Positions 26,352-37,130 of a stretch of DNA of 64,000 nt are shown here, piece after piece; positions within the stretch are counted from its first letter, which is position 1; each line of letters starts with the position of its first letter. Both the position numbers and the translations under genes were made by a program. The stretch covers positions 1 to 64,000 of the forward strand of contig NZ_JAQTLH010000006.1 in the NCBI RefSeq assembly GCF_028714975.1, given 5' to 3'. The notes below the pieces were generated by a model, which was not told the DNA's origin, searched no databases, and saw nothing but the letters and a program-made list of their open reading frames with translations. This DNA comes from Sulfurimonas sp. (lineage in GTDB: Bacteria; Campylobacterota; Campylobacteria; Campylobacterales; Sulfurimonadaceae).

Positions 26352-27773
26352 ATGAAAGTTTTATTAACGGGTGCAAACGGATATATCGGAAGAAGACTAA
26401 AAAATATACTTAAAAATCAAAATGGTGTAGAGCTGAGGATTTTTGTACGCAACAAAAAGAGCCTTTCAAAAGATACGGTTGAAAATTTTGAAGTGATTGA
26501 GGGCGATACTTTTGACAAAGATGCTCTAAAAAAAGCGCTTGAGGGAGTCGATACGGCTTATTATTTAATCCATTCGTTAAACAAAGAAAACTATAAAGAG
26601 CTTGATAAACTCTCAGCTCAAAATTTTATAGATACGGCAAGTGAATGTGGAGTAAAAAGAGTTGTCTATCTTGGCGGATTAGGCGTAAAAAACAGCGATA
26701 CGAGCAAACATCTGCTAAGCAGAATCGAGACCGGCGAGATACTTAGCTCCTCAAACAATGTACAGACGGTATGGGTGCGAGCAGGAGTCATTATAGGTTC
26801 GGGGAGTGCTAGTTTTGAAATTATTAGAAATCTTGTAGAGAAATTGCCCGTTATGATTACGCCAAAATGGGTAAATACTTATGCCCAACCAATAGCCGTA
26901 GATGATGTAATAAATTATCTTGTCTCATCTTTATATCTTGAGTATGATAAAAATTTAGTAGTTGATATAGGTTCGCAAAAGATGATGTATAGGGATATGA
27001 TGCTTCAAACAGCAGAAGCGCTTGAGCTTAAAAGATATATTTTTAGCGTTCCTTTTATGAGCATAAATCTCTCATCTTACTGGCTCAACCTTTTTACTCC
27101 GGTGCCTTTTAGCGTTGCAAAAGCACTTATAGAGGGATTAAAATCTGAAGTGACTATTCAAAATGAGAATGCAAAAATATATTTTTCATCTATTGTGCCT
27201 ATGAGTTATAAAGATGCCGTTAAAAAGGCTGTACAAGAGATAGAGCAAAATCAGGTTATAAGCAGATGGAGCGATGCCGACGATGCATGCTGGGATAAAA
27301 TACACTCAAAAGAGATAAATGATGCTATTTTTGTAGATAGAAAAGAGGCGGATATAAGCTCTTATGATAAAGATAAAGTTTTTCTTGCTATAAAGTCAAT
27401 CGGCGGTAAAAACGGTTGGTTTGATTATGATTTTTTATGGGAACTTCGAGGAATTATAGATAAAGCTTTAGGCGGTGTTGGACTCAATCGCGGAAGAAGA
27501 GACGGCTGTGACTTAAGACTCGGTGAATGTCTTGATTTTTGGAGAGTTGAAGATATAAAAGAGGGTGAGAGGCTTCTTCTATTTGCTCAAATGAAACTAC
27601 CCGGACATGCATGGCTGGAGTTTAAGATAGACGGAGATAAACTTATCCAGTCTGCATATTTTTATCCGAAAGGGATATCTGGCAGGGTGTATTGGTATTT
27701 TTTTATACCTATGCACTATTTTATTTTTAATAACATGATAAAGAGTATTTTAAAAAACAGTTTAAAAATTTAA
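26352..27773 (+). CDS. SDR-family NAD(P)-binding protein with DUF2867 domain
   Basis: A 473-residue fusion. The N-terminal 290 residues are an atypical short-chain dehydrogenase (TGANGYIGRRL nucleotide motif, YLGGLGVK), and the C-terminal 150 residues are DUF2867 (FDYDFLWELRGIIDKALGG, LDFWRVEDI, FYPKGISGRVYWYF). This matches the YbjT-like group. The substrate is unknown; quinone or lipid-related roles have been suggested for relatives. AGGAG lies upstream of the ATG. It stands alone between two minus-strand operons. Confidence 0.88.
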   Translation: MKVLLTGANGYIGRRLKNILKNQNGVELRIFVRNKKSLSKDTVENFEVIEGDTFDKDALKKALEGVDTAYYLIHSLNKENYKELDKLSAQNFIDTASECGVKRVVYLGGLGVKNSDTSKHLLSRIETGEILSSSNNVQTVWVRAGVIIGSGSASFEIIRNLVEKLPVMITPKWVNTYAQPIAVDDVINYLVSSLYLEYDKNLVVDIGSQKMMYRDMMLQTAEALELKRYIFSVPFMSINLSSYWLNLFTPVPFSVAKALIEGLKSEVTIQNENAKIYFSSIVPMSYKDAVKKAVQEIEQNQVISRWSDADDACWDKIHSKEINDAIFVDRKEADISSYDKDKVFLAIKSIGGKNGWFDYDFLWELRGIIDKALGGVGLNRGRRDGCDLRLGECLDFWRVEDIKEGERLLLFAQMKLPGHAWLEFKIDGDKLIQSAYFYPKGISGRVYWYFFIPMHYFIFNNMIKSILKNSLKI

Positions 27774-27794
27774 CGCTTTGCTCATTTTGCGTAA

Positions 27795-28535
27795 TTATTG
27801 AAGATTGCTAGAAGCTATAAAAGAGGCAAGCCTAACTATGTAGTCGTTCTCATTTGTCTCTGCAATCTCTTGTGCTAAGATTTTATCAGTGCCGTCACCT
27901 AAAACTTTTTTATAGATGGCTTTTATCTCTTCTATATCCTCTTTGTTTTCAAGTCTTCTTCTTAGACCTATGACATTGAGTCCTTTTATGGTTGCCTTGT
28001 TGCCCTCGACAAGCATAAATGGAGGTATGTCCGTTGTTACGACCGATGCTCCGCCTATCATAACTCCCGTACCGATTTTATTGTTTGCTTCGATTGTGCT
28101 AAATCCGCCGACTATGACTCTCTCTTCGCATTTTACATTTTCATAAAGTCTGACGGCATTTGTAACTATACAAAACTCGCCTAGATTAACACCTGAGAGT
28201 ATCTGTACATAGCCCATAATAAAGTTGTTTGCGCCGATAGTGATTTTTTTGTTTTTCTCATCTTCGCTATCTTGAGTGCCGATTTGCGTAAACTCTCTTA
28301 TATGTGTTTTTGTTCCTACCGTTATCTCAGAATCATCGCATCCGATTGTAGCAAAACTAAAGATTTTTACACCTTCGTCTACCGTTAATTTGCCTCTAAG
28401 GATAATGTTTGACTCCAAGACGGAGCCTGATTTTATCTCTACGCCTTTGCCGATGTGGCAAAATGGACCGATGATAACATCCGGAGCAATTATAGCACCC
28501 TCTTCGATAATGGTTGTTTTGTGTATATTTGACAT
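27795..28535 (-). CDS. LpxA-like left-handed beta-helix acyltransferase lacking catalytic His
   Basis: A 246-residue hexapeptide-repeat protein, with NVIGLRRRL and a helical C-terminus as in LpxA. LpxA moves 3-hydroxyacyl groups from ACP to UDP-GlcNAc in lipid A synthesis. The segment that in LpxA reads NAHIAHD (catalytic His) is GYVQILSG here, and the histidines of the GH and VHQF motifs are also absent. It may be an inactive or re-purposed paralogue, or an acyltransferase specific for the diamino sugar made by its neighbours GnnA and GnnB. It overlaps gnnA by one base. Confidence 0.75.
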   Translation of the reverse strand: MSNIHKTTIIEEGAIIAPDVIIGPFCHIGKGVEIKSGSVLESNIILRGKLTVDEGVKIFSFATIGCDDSEITVGTKTHIREFTQIGTQDSEDEKNKKITIGANNFIMGYVQILSGVNLGEFCIVTNAVRLYENVKCEERVIVGGFSTIEANNKIGTGVMIGGASVVTTDIPPFMLVEGNKATIKGLNVIGLRRRLENKEDIEEIKAIYKKVLGDGTDKILAQEIAETNENDYIVRLASFIASSNLQ

Positions 28536-29443
28536 TATTTACTCGCGATTTCTAGTGTTACGATGCTGTCTTCTACTGAAGCTAAAGAGCCTCTCTCACC
28601 GCTTTTTAGGTAGTGTATAAAGGCTTTTAGTTCTGATTCGAGAGCATTATTTCTTTGAACAAAACAGTTTTTTGTTATGTATGAGCTTGGGTTTATGTTT
28701 ACTCTTTCATCAAGAGTTTGCGAGATGAGATCCGCTTCAAAATATTTAATTTTGCTATGCTCATCAACTCTGCAAGCTACGGCAATGCTTCTTTTTCTGT
28801 AAGGAGTAAGCCAGTTTGTAGTTATATCGCCTATGATTTTTCCCTCAAGCTCAAATGCCAATATCGCATTGTCTTCATGGGTTTTGTGAATCTTTTGGGA
28901 CTTAAATACCGCACTCTTAATGATATCTTTTTTTGTTATAAACCTTATCAAGTCGCTGTCATGAACCGAAAGGTCAGTTAGTATGCCCACATCTGCTATT
29001 CGTTCAGGAAATGAACCGCTGCGGGTGATTGAGATGGAGAGTACCTCATGGTGTTGAATCTCTTTTATGAGTGAAACTACAACAGGGTTAAATCTCTCGA
29101 TATGCCCTACACAGCTTTTGATGCCGTTTTCTTTGACGGCTTCTAGTATCTCTTTTGCCTCTTCTACGCTTGAAGCTGCAGGTTTTTCTATAAAGATATC
29201 TATTTTACGCTCTGCACATTTTAGTGCGACGGCTTTATGTAAAAAAGTAGGCGTTACTATAATGACGGCATCAGGATTTGTTGTATCTAGCATAGTTTCT
29301 AGGTCGGTAAAAAAAGGCTCTTCAAACTCTCCGTTTTTTACAACATCGCAAAGTCCGACTATCTTGACTCCGCTAATATTTTTTAGAGTGTTATAGTGGT
29401 TTTTACCCATCAGTCCAAGCCCGATGATAGCAATTTTCTTCAA
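28535..29443 (-). CDS. gnnA: Gfo/Idh/MocA oxidoreductase, probable UDP-GlcNAc 3-dehydrogenase
   Basis: A 302-residue NAD(P)-dependent oxidoreductase with Rossmann motif [10 protein letters not shown] and the family motif [13 protein letters not shown] (Lys near residue 90). GnnA oxidises the 3-OH of UDP-GlcNAc so that GnnB can aminate it. Its place between lpxB/gnnB and an LpxA-like gene is the main reason for the call. Alternative: a sugar dehydrogenase of surface-glycan synthesis. Confidence 0.75.
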   Translation of the reverse strand: MKKIAIIGLGLMGKNHYNTLKNISGVKIVGLCDVVKNGEFEEPFFTDLETMLDTTNPDAVIIVTPTFLHKAVALKCAERKIDIFIEKPAASSVEEAKEILEAVKENGIKSCVGHIERFNPVVVSLIKEIQHHEVLSISITRSGSFPERIADVGILTDLSVHDSDLIRFITKKDIIKSAVFKSQKIHKTHEDNAILAFELEGKIIGDITTNWLTPYRKRSIAVACRVDEHSKIKYFEADLISQTLDERVNINPSSYITKNCFVQRNNALESELKAFIHYLKSGERGSLASVEDSIVTLEIASK

Positions 29444-29445
29444 GA

Positions 29446-30537
29446 TTAACCTTTTATAGCATGAACTACGAAGTCTTGCTCAGCTTCACTTAAGTATGCG
29501 CTCATAGGCAGTGACATAATCTCTTTTGAGACAAGCTCGCTTATCGGAAAATCGCCCTCTTTATAGCCTAAGTATGCAAATGCTTCTTGCAGGTGAAGAG
29601 GAAGCGGATAGTGAACTGCGGTGGGAACTCCAAGAGCGGAGAGTTTTGCAACCATCGCTTCTCTATCTTTTACTCTTATGGAGTATTGAGCATAAACGCT
29701 TTTGTTTGCCTCTTTTATCTTTGGAGTGGTAACGGCGGCATCTTCTAGCAAATCGCTATATCTTGAGCCTATCTCTTCTCTAAGTTTTACCTCATTTTCA
29801 AAATGTTTTAGTTTTACACCTAAAATTGCGGCTTGAACAGCGTCAAGACGACCGTTTATACCGATGTATTTGTGTTTATATCTCTCATTTTGACCATGAT
29901 TTAAAAGCATACGCATTTTTGCCGCAAGTTCATCGTCGCTAGTAAAGATTGCTCCGCCGTCGCCGTAAGCTCCAAGAGGTTTTGACGGGAAAAAGCTGGT
30001 ACACGCAATAGTCGAGAGGTTACATGACTTTTTGCCGTTGTAAGTTGCACCGAAACTCTGACATGCATCTTCTATAACCGTAATGTTATGTTTTTTGGCA
30101 ATCGCATTTATCTCATCCATGTCGGCGCATTGACCGTAGAGTGAAACTGGGATAATTGCTTTTGTTTTAGCGGTGATAGCCGCTTGGATTTTAGAGGCAT
30201 CTATGTTGTAGTTATCTTCGTTTATATCGACAAAGACACTCTTTGCGCCAAGTAGAGCAATAACTTCGGCAGTTGCTATAAATGTAAAAGGGGTAGTAAT
30301 TACCTCATCGCCCGCACCGATATCTAACGCCATAAGAGCCAGTAGAAGTGCATCGGTTCCGCTACTGCAGCCTATTGCATGTTTAGCACCGGTATAAGCT
30401 GCAAGATTTTTCTCAAGTGAGTTTAGTTTCTCTCCGCCGATAAACTGAGCTGAAGCAAAAACCTCTAAAACTTCACTATCTATTTCGCTTTTGTACTCTT
30501 TGTATTGTGCTTGTAAATCTATAAAATTAATCTTCAT
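29446..30537 (-). CDS. gnnB: DegT/DnrJ/EryC1 aminotransferase, probable GnnB
   Basis: A 363-residue PLP aminotransferase. [13 protein letters not shown] binds the phosphate, EDACQSFGA is near residue 155, and [15 protein letters not shown] holds the Schiff-base Lys near 186. GnnB transfers the amino group of glutamate to the 3-keto sugar, giving UDP-GlcNAc3N, the precursor of lipid A with amide-linked acyl chains. It overlaps lpxB by 11 bases. Confidence 0.78.
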   Translation of the reverse strand: MKINFIDLQAQYKEYKSEIDSEVLEVFASAQFIGGEKLNSLEKNLAAYTGAKHAIGCSSGTDALLLALMALDIGAGDEVITTPFTFIATAEVIALLGAKSVFVDINEDNYNIDASKIQAAITAKTKAIIPVSLYGQCADMDEINAIAKKHNITVIEDACQSFGATYNGKKSCNLSTIACTSFFPSKPLGAYGDGGAIFTSDDELAAKMRMLLNHGQNERYKHKYIGINGRLDAVQAAILGVKLKHFENEVKLREEIGSRYSDLLEDAAVTTPKIKEANKSVYAQYSIRVKDREAMVAKLSALGVPTAVHYPLPLHLQEAFAYLGYKEGDFPISELVSKEIMSLPMSAYLSEAEQDFVVHAIKG

Positions 30538-31582
30538 CTCTACCCTCTATTATTTTTGCTACTTTTTTTGAACTGCCGTGTTCCAAATAAGCTCTTAATG
30601 CTTTTGAATCACTTAAAAACAGATCTCTGTCATACTCTTTGTAAGCATTTATGAGATTTTGTGCAGTTACATCTTTTTGTATAAACTCCGGATGCAGTGC
30701 TTTGTTTTTAAATTTAGAAAACATTATATTGCCAAGTCCTATATAATCAAGCTTTACAAGTCTGCTTGCAATAAAGTAATCTAGCGGTTTGGCAATATAG
30801 CATAGCACAAAAGGTATCCCGATGAGCGATGCCTCCAGCGTAGCGGTTCCGCTACATATAAATGCAAAGTCTGCTTCAAGAAGTGTTTTGTGTGCATCAT
30901 GAGCTATTTTAAAACCCAAAAGGTTACCATAAAGTTCTTTTATATCTTCTTTAGAGAAGTGCTTAGGTATGATAATCGTGGAGTTGATTCCTAACTTTTT
31001 TTGAACCTCTTTAAAGATAGGCATGAGTTTTTTTATCTCACCCTTTCTGCTTCCGGGCATAAAAGCGATATGCTTTACCTCTTTTGATGTCTCTTGCTTA
31101 AACTCTTTTATCTGATCAAGCAGAGGATGTCCGACATACTCGATGGGAGCGTTTTTTGAATAGTAATCTTTTTCAAACGGCAGTATTGAAGCAAGGTGAT
31201 CAACGGTTTTTTCCAAAACGGGAATTCGTTTTTTCTTCCATGCCCAAGCCTGAGGTAAAATGTAGTAGATTATCTCTTTATTCGGGTACTTTTTTTTGAT
31301 TTTTTTGGCAAGCGGAAGATTAAAGCCTGACGAGTCGATAAGTAGAATTTTGTCGGCATCGTTTGCTAGTTCAACCATCTGTGAATTTAGTTTAAAAAAG
31401 AAGCTTATTTTTTTCAGTACATCAACAAAACCCATTATTGCCAAAGATTGCAAATCAACTATCGGAGTTCCGAGTTCGCTGTCAAATATACCGATAAATT
31501 CCACATCATCGCTTAACTCTTTTTTAAGAGATTTTAGGTGAATATTTGCCGAATGTTCAAGCGCGCTAACCAATATTTTCAT
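30527..31582 (-). CDS. lpxB: Lipid-A-disaccharide synthase
   Basis: A 351-residue GT-B glycosyltransferase joining UDP-diacyl-glucosamine and lipid X into the lipid A disaccharide at the inner membrane. Signatures include IDSSGFNLPLAKKIKK, PQAWAWKKKRI, PGSRKGEIKKL and CSGTATLEASLIGIPFVLCY. It overlaps the cytochrome c gene by four bases (ATGA) and starts a lipid A sub-operon with gnnB, gnnA and the LpxA-like gene. Confidence 0.94.
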   Translation of the reverse strand: MKILVSALEHSANIHLKSLKKELSDDVEFIGIFDSELGTPIVDLQSLAIMGFVDVLKKISFFFKLNSQMVELANDADKILLIDSSGFNLPLAKKIKKKYPNKEIIYYILPQAWAWKKKRIPVLEKTVDHLASILPFEKDYYSKNAPIEYVGHPLLDQIKEFKQETSKEVKHIAFMPGSRKGEIKKLMPIFKEVQKKLGINSTIIIPKHFSKEDIKELYGNLLGFKIAHDAHKTLLEADFAFICSGTATLEASLIGIPFVLCYIAKPLDYFIASRLVKLDYIGLGNIMFSKFKNKALHPEFIQKDVTAQNLINAYKEYDRDLFLSDSKALRAYLEHGSSKKVAKIIEGRDED

Positions 31583-31947
31583 GAACCGCCGTCTCCTTGT
31601 GTTTTGTATTTATCGTCATATTTTTTAGAGTTTTTCTCCTCAACATACTCATACATATAGGTAGTCAAATCTTCTATCTCTTTATCGCTTAAATCGAGTG
31701 CAAAAGCAATCATCATCTCTTGTTGCTGATTGTCGGAAAGCTTTGAGCGAAATCGTTTTAGTTTGTATGACATATACCCTTTTGCTCTGTTTGCAAGATA
31801 TGGATATTTGTGTAAACCTTCTAGTTTTGTTCCGTGGCAGCTGTAACACCCTTTTTGCATATAGAGGCGTTTACCTGATTCATATGCCGCAGAAGCATCC
31901 AAAAAAGAGTGTAATAGTAAAAATAAAAAAATGTATCGCAATATCAA
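31579..31947 (-). CDS. Small periplasmic cytochrome c
   Basis: A 122-residue class I cytochrome c with a signal peptide ending DASAAYE and one haem motif CYSCHGT near residues 34-39; MMIAFALDLSDKEI supplies the likely axial Met. A charged tail follows the haem domain. It probably carries electrons in the periplasm. The four-base overlap with lpxB is unexpected functionally and may only reflect gene packing. Confidence 0.88.
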   Translation of the reverse strand: MILRYIFLFLLLHSFLDASAAYESGKRLYMQKGCYSCHGTKLEGLHKYPYLANRAKGYMSYKLKRFRSKLSDNQQQEMMIAFALDLSDKEIEDLTTYMYEYVEEKNSKKYDDKYKTQGDGGS

Positions 31948-31971
31948 ACCTTAAATAAAATGAAATTATTT

Positions 31972-34200
31972 CTAATTTGTGTTAAGGGTACCCTTAACAT
32001 ATCTGCTTAAAGTAGTAAAAAATTTTTCTACATCAATGGGTTTTGCAAGATGTTCATTCATTCCGGCAGTTTTTGTCTTTTGTATCTCATCTTTCATCAC
32101 ATTTGCACTCAAAGCGATAATAGGGATATCTTTATCAATACTTCTAATGATTTTAGTTGCTTCATAACCGTCCATGACAGGCATCTGCAAATCCATAAGA
32201 ATAAGTTCATATTTGCCGCGCTCAAACATATCGACCGCTTCTTTGCCGTTTTTTGCAACATCTATCTCTTTAACATGATCTTCTAATAGCCCTAAAAGTA
32301 TGAGTTGATTTGTTAGATTATCCTCTACTATGAGTATTTTGTTTAAATTTAATGTCTTTTTATCAAACTTGGTTTTTTTCTCATCAGTATTTATAAAATC
32401 CGGTTTTATCTCTTGAAGTTCAAGTTCAAAGATGAATCTGCTGCCGACACCCTCTTTGCTTTTAACCCAAATTTTACCGCCCATCAGCTCCGCAAGCTCT
32501 TTGCAGATAGCAAGCCCTAAGCCGGTTCCGCCGTATTTTCTTGTAGTAGAGTTATCGGCCTGCGAGAAGGACTTAAAGAGTTTTTTCTGTTGTTCGTCAC
32601 TTAAACCGATACCGCTGTCTTTAATTTGAAATCTCAGTTTGTCGGCATCAACCTTTATGATAGTTATATAGATATCCCCGTTGTTAGGAGTAAATTTAAC
32701 GGCATTGCTTAATAAATTTGTCAATATTTGGGAAATTCTTAAACTGTCTCCGTAAAAATAATCTTTTAAATTACGCCCATACTTAAGATGAATTCTTATA
32801 TTTTTTTCTTGAACTATAAATTTTACAGATTCTATGATATTGCTAACGTTTTTTTTAAGATTAAAAGTAGTTTTCTCAATTGTTAATTTTCCGGCTTCAA
32901 TCTTTGAAAAATCTAAAATATCATTTATGATTCTAAGCAGTGATTTGGCTGAATTGTCAATATTTTTAAGAAAATTCATCTGTTCTTTAGTTAATTTTGT
33001 TTCCAATAACAGATGGCTCATGCCGATAACACCGTTGATAGGCGTTCTAATCTCATGCGACATATTTGCCAAAAATTGCGATTTTGCCTTTGTCGCCTTT
33101 AGAGCTTTTGTTTTCTCTTTTTCTAACTCTTTTGTTCTCTCTTTTACTATTTTTTCTAGGTTTATACGCCGTTTTATATCAAAATAGATGACGGTAGATA
33201 GTAGTAAAAATCCCAAAAAAGACAAAGCATTGATCCAAATATACTCATGCATCATATCTTTAAGATATTGATTTTTTTCGTATGAAACCAGATATGCTAC
33301 GGTAGAGTTTTTCTCTATATCTTTTATAGGTAAAAAAGAGACGATGGTAGATAAGTTTTCATTATGATAGTAGAGCGCAAACGAGTTGTTATGTTCTATG
33401 TTTTTTGCAATCTCTTTTTTTAATTTTTTGGTTATCTCTATCTTTTGGGAAATAATATTTTTGGCATCATCGGCAGTATTTATGGAAAAAAGAAAATCAT
33501 CATGTTCAATACTTTTTGTATATTTTACGCCTGAATTATTTTTATATACATTAGAATCAAAAACATTTTTTTTGATTATAAAGCTGGTATCCGTATCATG
33601 TAGCTTCGTCATGTTCTCTTGTATGCTTTGAGATGAGAAAGAGATATCTACGCTTCCCAAATATTCATCCTTGTAAAAGAGCGGAAAGAGGTTGCGAAAA
33701 CCGTGATCTACTTTACCTTGTTCAAATCCGCTTATGGGTTTGCGGTTTGCATTGATATATGCAAATGAGTGGCGAACCGTCGATAAATCGTCACCGAATG
33801 CATCAGGACTATGCATTCTTAAAAATGATTTGTTGTCTTCAAAAACAAACTGAATGATGTTAACACCGCTCTCTTTTAGGTGCTCAAAAATCGGTTTAAC
33901 CTCAAAATAGAGCATTGCACGAAACATATTGCGTTCTTCTTCGTCTTTTGCGTATTTTGCTTTATGTAAGAGTTTTAAAACCGTAGTGCTGTGAAAAACT
34001 TCATAATTGATAATATCGGAAATTATGCGGTATCTCTCCGTAATACCTTTATAGTTGTGTTGTAAATCAATGATTTGTTGATTTAACAACAGTTCCATGC
34101 GAGTATTTTTATCATTGGTCGTAACAAGATAGACCGTTAGATAAATAAAGAAAAAAAGTAAAATGATAAAAGCTCTAACCCTACTTAATGAATATCTCAA
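31972..34200 (-). CDS. dCache_3 hybrid sensor histidine kinase with receiver domain
   Basis: A 742-residue inner-membrane kinase. TM1 is near 8-27, then a double-Cache domain of the dCache_3 type ([35 protein letters not shown]), TM2 near 325-345, a HisKA domain with the phosphorylated His near 381 in [15 protein letters not shown], and a HATPase_c domain ([27 protein letters not shown]). The C-terminal receiver has LIVEDN and the phosphoacceptor Asp in [13 protein letters not shown]. No Hpt domain is present, so a separate phosphotransferase or response regulator must receive the signal. No partner gene is adjacent. Confidence 0.93.
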   Translation of the reverse strand: MRYSLSRVRAFIILLFFFIYLTVYLVTTNDKNTRMELLLNQQIIDLQHNYKGITERYRIISDIINYEVFHSTTVLKLLHKAKYAKDEEERNMFRAMLYFEVKPIFEHLKESGVNIIQFVFEDNKSFLRMHSPDAFGDDLSTVRHSFAYINANRKPISGFEQGKVDHGFRNLFPLFYKDEYLGSVDISFSSQSIQENMTKLHDTDTSFIIKKNVFDSNVYKNNSGVKYTKSIEHDDFLFSINTADDAKNIISQKIEITKKLKKEIAKNIEHNNSFALYYHNENLSTIVSFLPIKDIEKNSTVAYLVSYEKNQYLKDMMHEYIWINALSFLGFLLLSTVIYFDIKRRINLEKIVKERTKELEKEKTKALKATKAKSQFLANMSHEIRTPINGVIGMSHLLLETKLTKEQMNFLKNIDNSAKSLLRIINDILDFSKIEAGKLTIEKTTFNLKKNVSNIIESVKFIVQEKNIRIHLKYGRNLKDYFYGDSLRISQILTNLLSNAVKFTPNNGDIYITIIKVDADKLRFQIKDSGIGLSDEQQKKLFKSFSQADNSTTRKYGGTGLGLAICKELAELMGGKIWVKSKEGVGSRFIFELELQEIKPDFINTDEKKTKFDKKTLNLNKILIVEDNLTNQLILLGLLEDHVKEIDVAKNGKEAVDMFERGKYELILMDLQMPVMDGYEATKIIRSIDKDIPIIALSANVMKDEIQKTKTAGMNEHLAKPIDVEKFFTTLSRYVKGTLNTN

Positions 34201-34311
34201 GCCATTACCCTTTTTTTTAAAAAGTATAACCTAACTTAACTAAAAGCTCATGAAATTAATATATAAGGCATAATTAATTACAATTCCATCAACATGTCAA
34301 AGGTTGAAGAG

Positions 34312-35508
34312 ATGGTAATAAAAAATGCAATAGTTTGTGATGTGGACGGTGAGAGAGAAGTTGATGTCCGTATTGAGGGCGGTATAATAACCGAGATCGG
34401 TTCAAGTCTAGCCGATAGTGAAGTTATTGACGCAGAGGGTTTATACTTTATGCCGCTTTTGGTTGATACTAATATAAGAGTTCAAGACTCTGCACTAAAC
34501 GCTAAAAATATAAAAGCCGTTTGTGATGAAGCGCTTAGAGGCGGAATAGGGCATATCGTTTTAAACCCAAACGGCACGCCTGCAATAGATAATGAGATAG
34601 TTTTGGAGTTTGCTCAAAACGGATTGCATGATTTAAGAGGTGCAAAAGTTGATTTGATGTTAAATACTCTAAAAGAGGATGCAACGCTTAGTAATATTGC
34701 GATTTTATTAAAACGCGGTGCAATTGCGCCGTATATGAGTACGATTGCAAAAAATGACGTAGCTATTAAGATTGCGCAGTATTGTCAAATGTACGGAGTT
34801 ACTCTTTTTTGTAAAGCAGAGGACAATTCATTGATAAGCAGCGGCGTAATGCTAGAGGGTGATATCAGTTCAAAACTGGGACTTGCTGGCATACCGGATC
34901 TTAGCGAAGTTTTACATGTATCCCGTATGATAGAAATTGCCAGACACTTTAAGATAAAAATCCTTTTCAAATCAATCGCTTCTCCTCGTTCAATTTATCT
35001 AATAGACAAAGCAAAAAAAGAGGGAGTGGATGTTAGATGCGAGGTGTCTATCCACCATCTTATAAATTCCGACGAGGCTTGTAAAAATTTTAACACTACC
35101 GCAAAGCTAAATCCGCCTTTGGCTTGTAATGATGATATGAAACTTCTTCAAGATGCGCTAACAAATAACCAAATCGATATTTTAACGACTCTTCACCAGC
35201 CAAGCTCTCCGGTAAATAAAGAGGTGGCGTTTTATGATGCGGCTTACGGATGTGAAGGGCTTAAAAATGCAATGAGCCTTTATTATACAAAACTCGTAAA
35301 GAGCAATATTATTTCAATGAGTCATCTTGTAAGAGTTTGCGTGAAAAATCCATCGGATGCTATAGGTGAAAATTGCGGAGTTATAGCGGTCGGCAAGAGA
35401 GCAAATGCCATGCTTTTTGATCCAAACAAAGCCGTAACGATGGATGAAAAATTTTCACTCTATGACGGTGAAAAATTATACGGTGAAATTAAAAAGACTT
35501 TTTATTAA
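34312..35508 (+). CDS. Dihydroorotase-like protein without metal-binding HxH
   Basis: A 398-residue amidohydrolase-fold protein aligned with dihydroorotases (MVIKNAIVCDVDGERE start, EVSIHHLI, FDPNKAVTMDEKFSLYDG end). The canonical DxHxHLR is replaced by DTNIRVQ near residue 55, and ATDHAPH by TTLHQPSS near 300, so key zinc ligands and the catalytic Asp are gone. It resembles non-catalytic PyrC' proteins that stabilise aspartate carbamoyltransferase in some bacteria. ATG 34312 is preferred because AAAGG lies eight bases upstream; an ATG at 34294 has none. Confidence 0.8.
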   Translation: MVIKNAIVCDVDGEREVDVRIEGGIITEIGSSLADSEVIDAEGLYFMPLLVDTNIRVQDSALNAKNIKAVCDEALRGGIGHIVLNPNGTPAIDNEIVLEFAQNGLHDLRGAKVDLMLNTLKEDATLSNIAILLKRGAIAPYMSTIAKNDVAIKIAQYCQMYGVTLFCKAEDNSLISSGVMLEGDISSKLGLAGIPDLSEVLHVSRMIEIARHFKIKILFKSIASPRSIYLIDKAKKEGVDVRCEVSIHHLINSDEACKNFNTTAKLNPPLACNDDMKLLQDALTNNQIDILTTLHQPSSPVNKEVAFYDAAYGCEGLKNAMSLYYTKLVKSNIISMSHLVRVCVKNPSDAIGENCGVIAVGKRANAMLFDPNKAVTMDEKFSLYDGEKLYGEIKKTFY

Positions 35509-35547
35509 GAATATGATAATATTCCAAAAAAAACTAAGGATTGCAAA

Positions 35548-35784
35548 ATGTTACATGAATACCGCGATATTATTACTCATATGAAAGAAACCGGAAGTGA
35601 AAACGCTCATTTTTTAAGAATCTTCAACAAACACAACGAGCTTGACGACAAGATAACAAAAGCTGAAAACGGTGATATAGTATTAACGGATATGGAGATA
35701 GAGACTCTTAAAAAAGAGAAGTTACTACTAAAAGATGAAGCTTACGGACTTATCCTAAAGTATAAAAAAGAGCATAATCTATAA
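35548..35784 (+). CDS. YdcH-like DUF465 protein
   Basis: A 78-residue charged helical protein, MLHEYRDIITHMKE, FNKHNELDDKITKAE, IETLKKEKLLLKDEAYGLI: the DUF465/YdcH pattern of small coiled-coil proteins of unknown role. It has AAGGA upstream and is followed by the long palindromic repeat. Confidence 0.85.
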   Translation: MLHEYRDIITHMKETGSENAHFLRIFNKHNELDDKITKAENGDIVLTDMEIETLKKEKLLLKDEAYGLILKYKKEHNL

Positions 35785-35892
35785 GACTGCCACGGCTTTT
35801 TCAAAGCCTCGCAGTGACGGTCACTGAGATTGCTGTGCCTGTCATTGAAATTGCCGCGCTTGTCATTGCGAGCGAAGCGCGGCAATCTTAAA
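35785..35892. repeat. Clustered GTCATTGCGAG-type palindromic repeats
   Basis: Fills the gap between the convergent YdcH-like and tgt genes. It contains at least three related units with cgcagtgacgg, gtcattgaaattgccgcgct and gtcattgcgagcgaagcg. The last unit forms the strong hairpin listed at 35850-35886. Confidence 0.7.
35850..35886. terminator. Strong hairpin, likely bidirectional transcript end
   Basis: ATTGCCGCGCTT pairs perfectly with AAGCGCGGCAAT (12 bp, 13-base loop). It lies between convergent genes, so it can serve both, with TTAAAAC after it on the plus strand. It is also part of the dispersed repeat. Confidence 0.5.
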
Positions 35893-35911
35893 ACATAATT
35901 ATTCAGAGAGT

Positions 35912-37066
<1,155 letters not shown>

Positions 37067-37130
37067 TTATAACAAAAGAAATTAAGTCCACTTAGGATAA
37101 AATTCGAGAAAAATTTTTCAAGGTGTGTTT

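Noticed and set aside
35785..35892. CRISPR array
   Set aside because: Units are palindromic, uneven in spacing and lack unique spacers.
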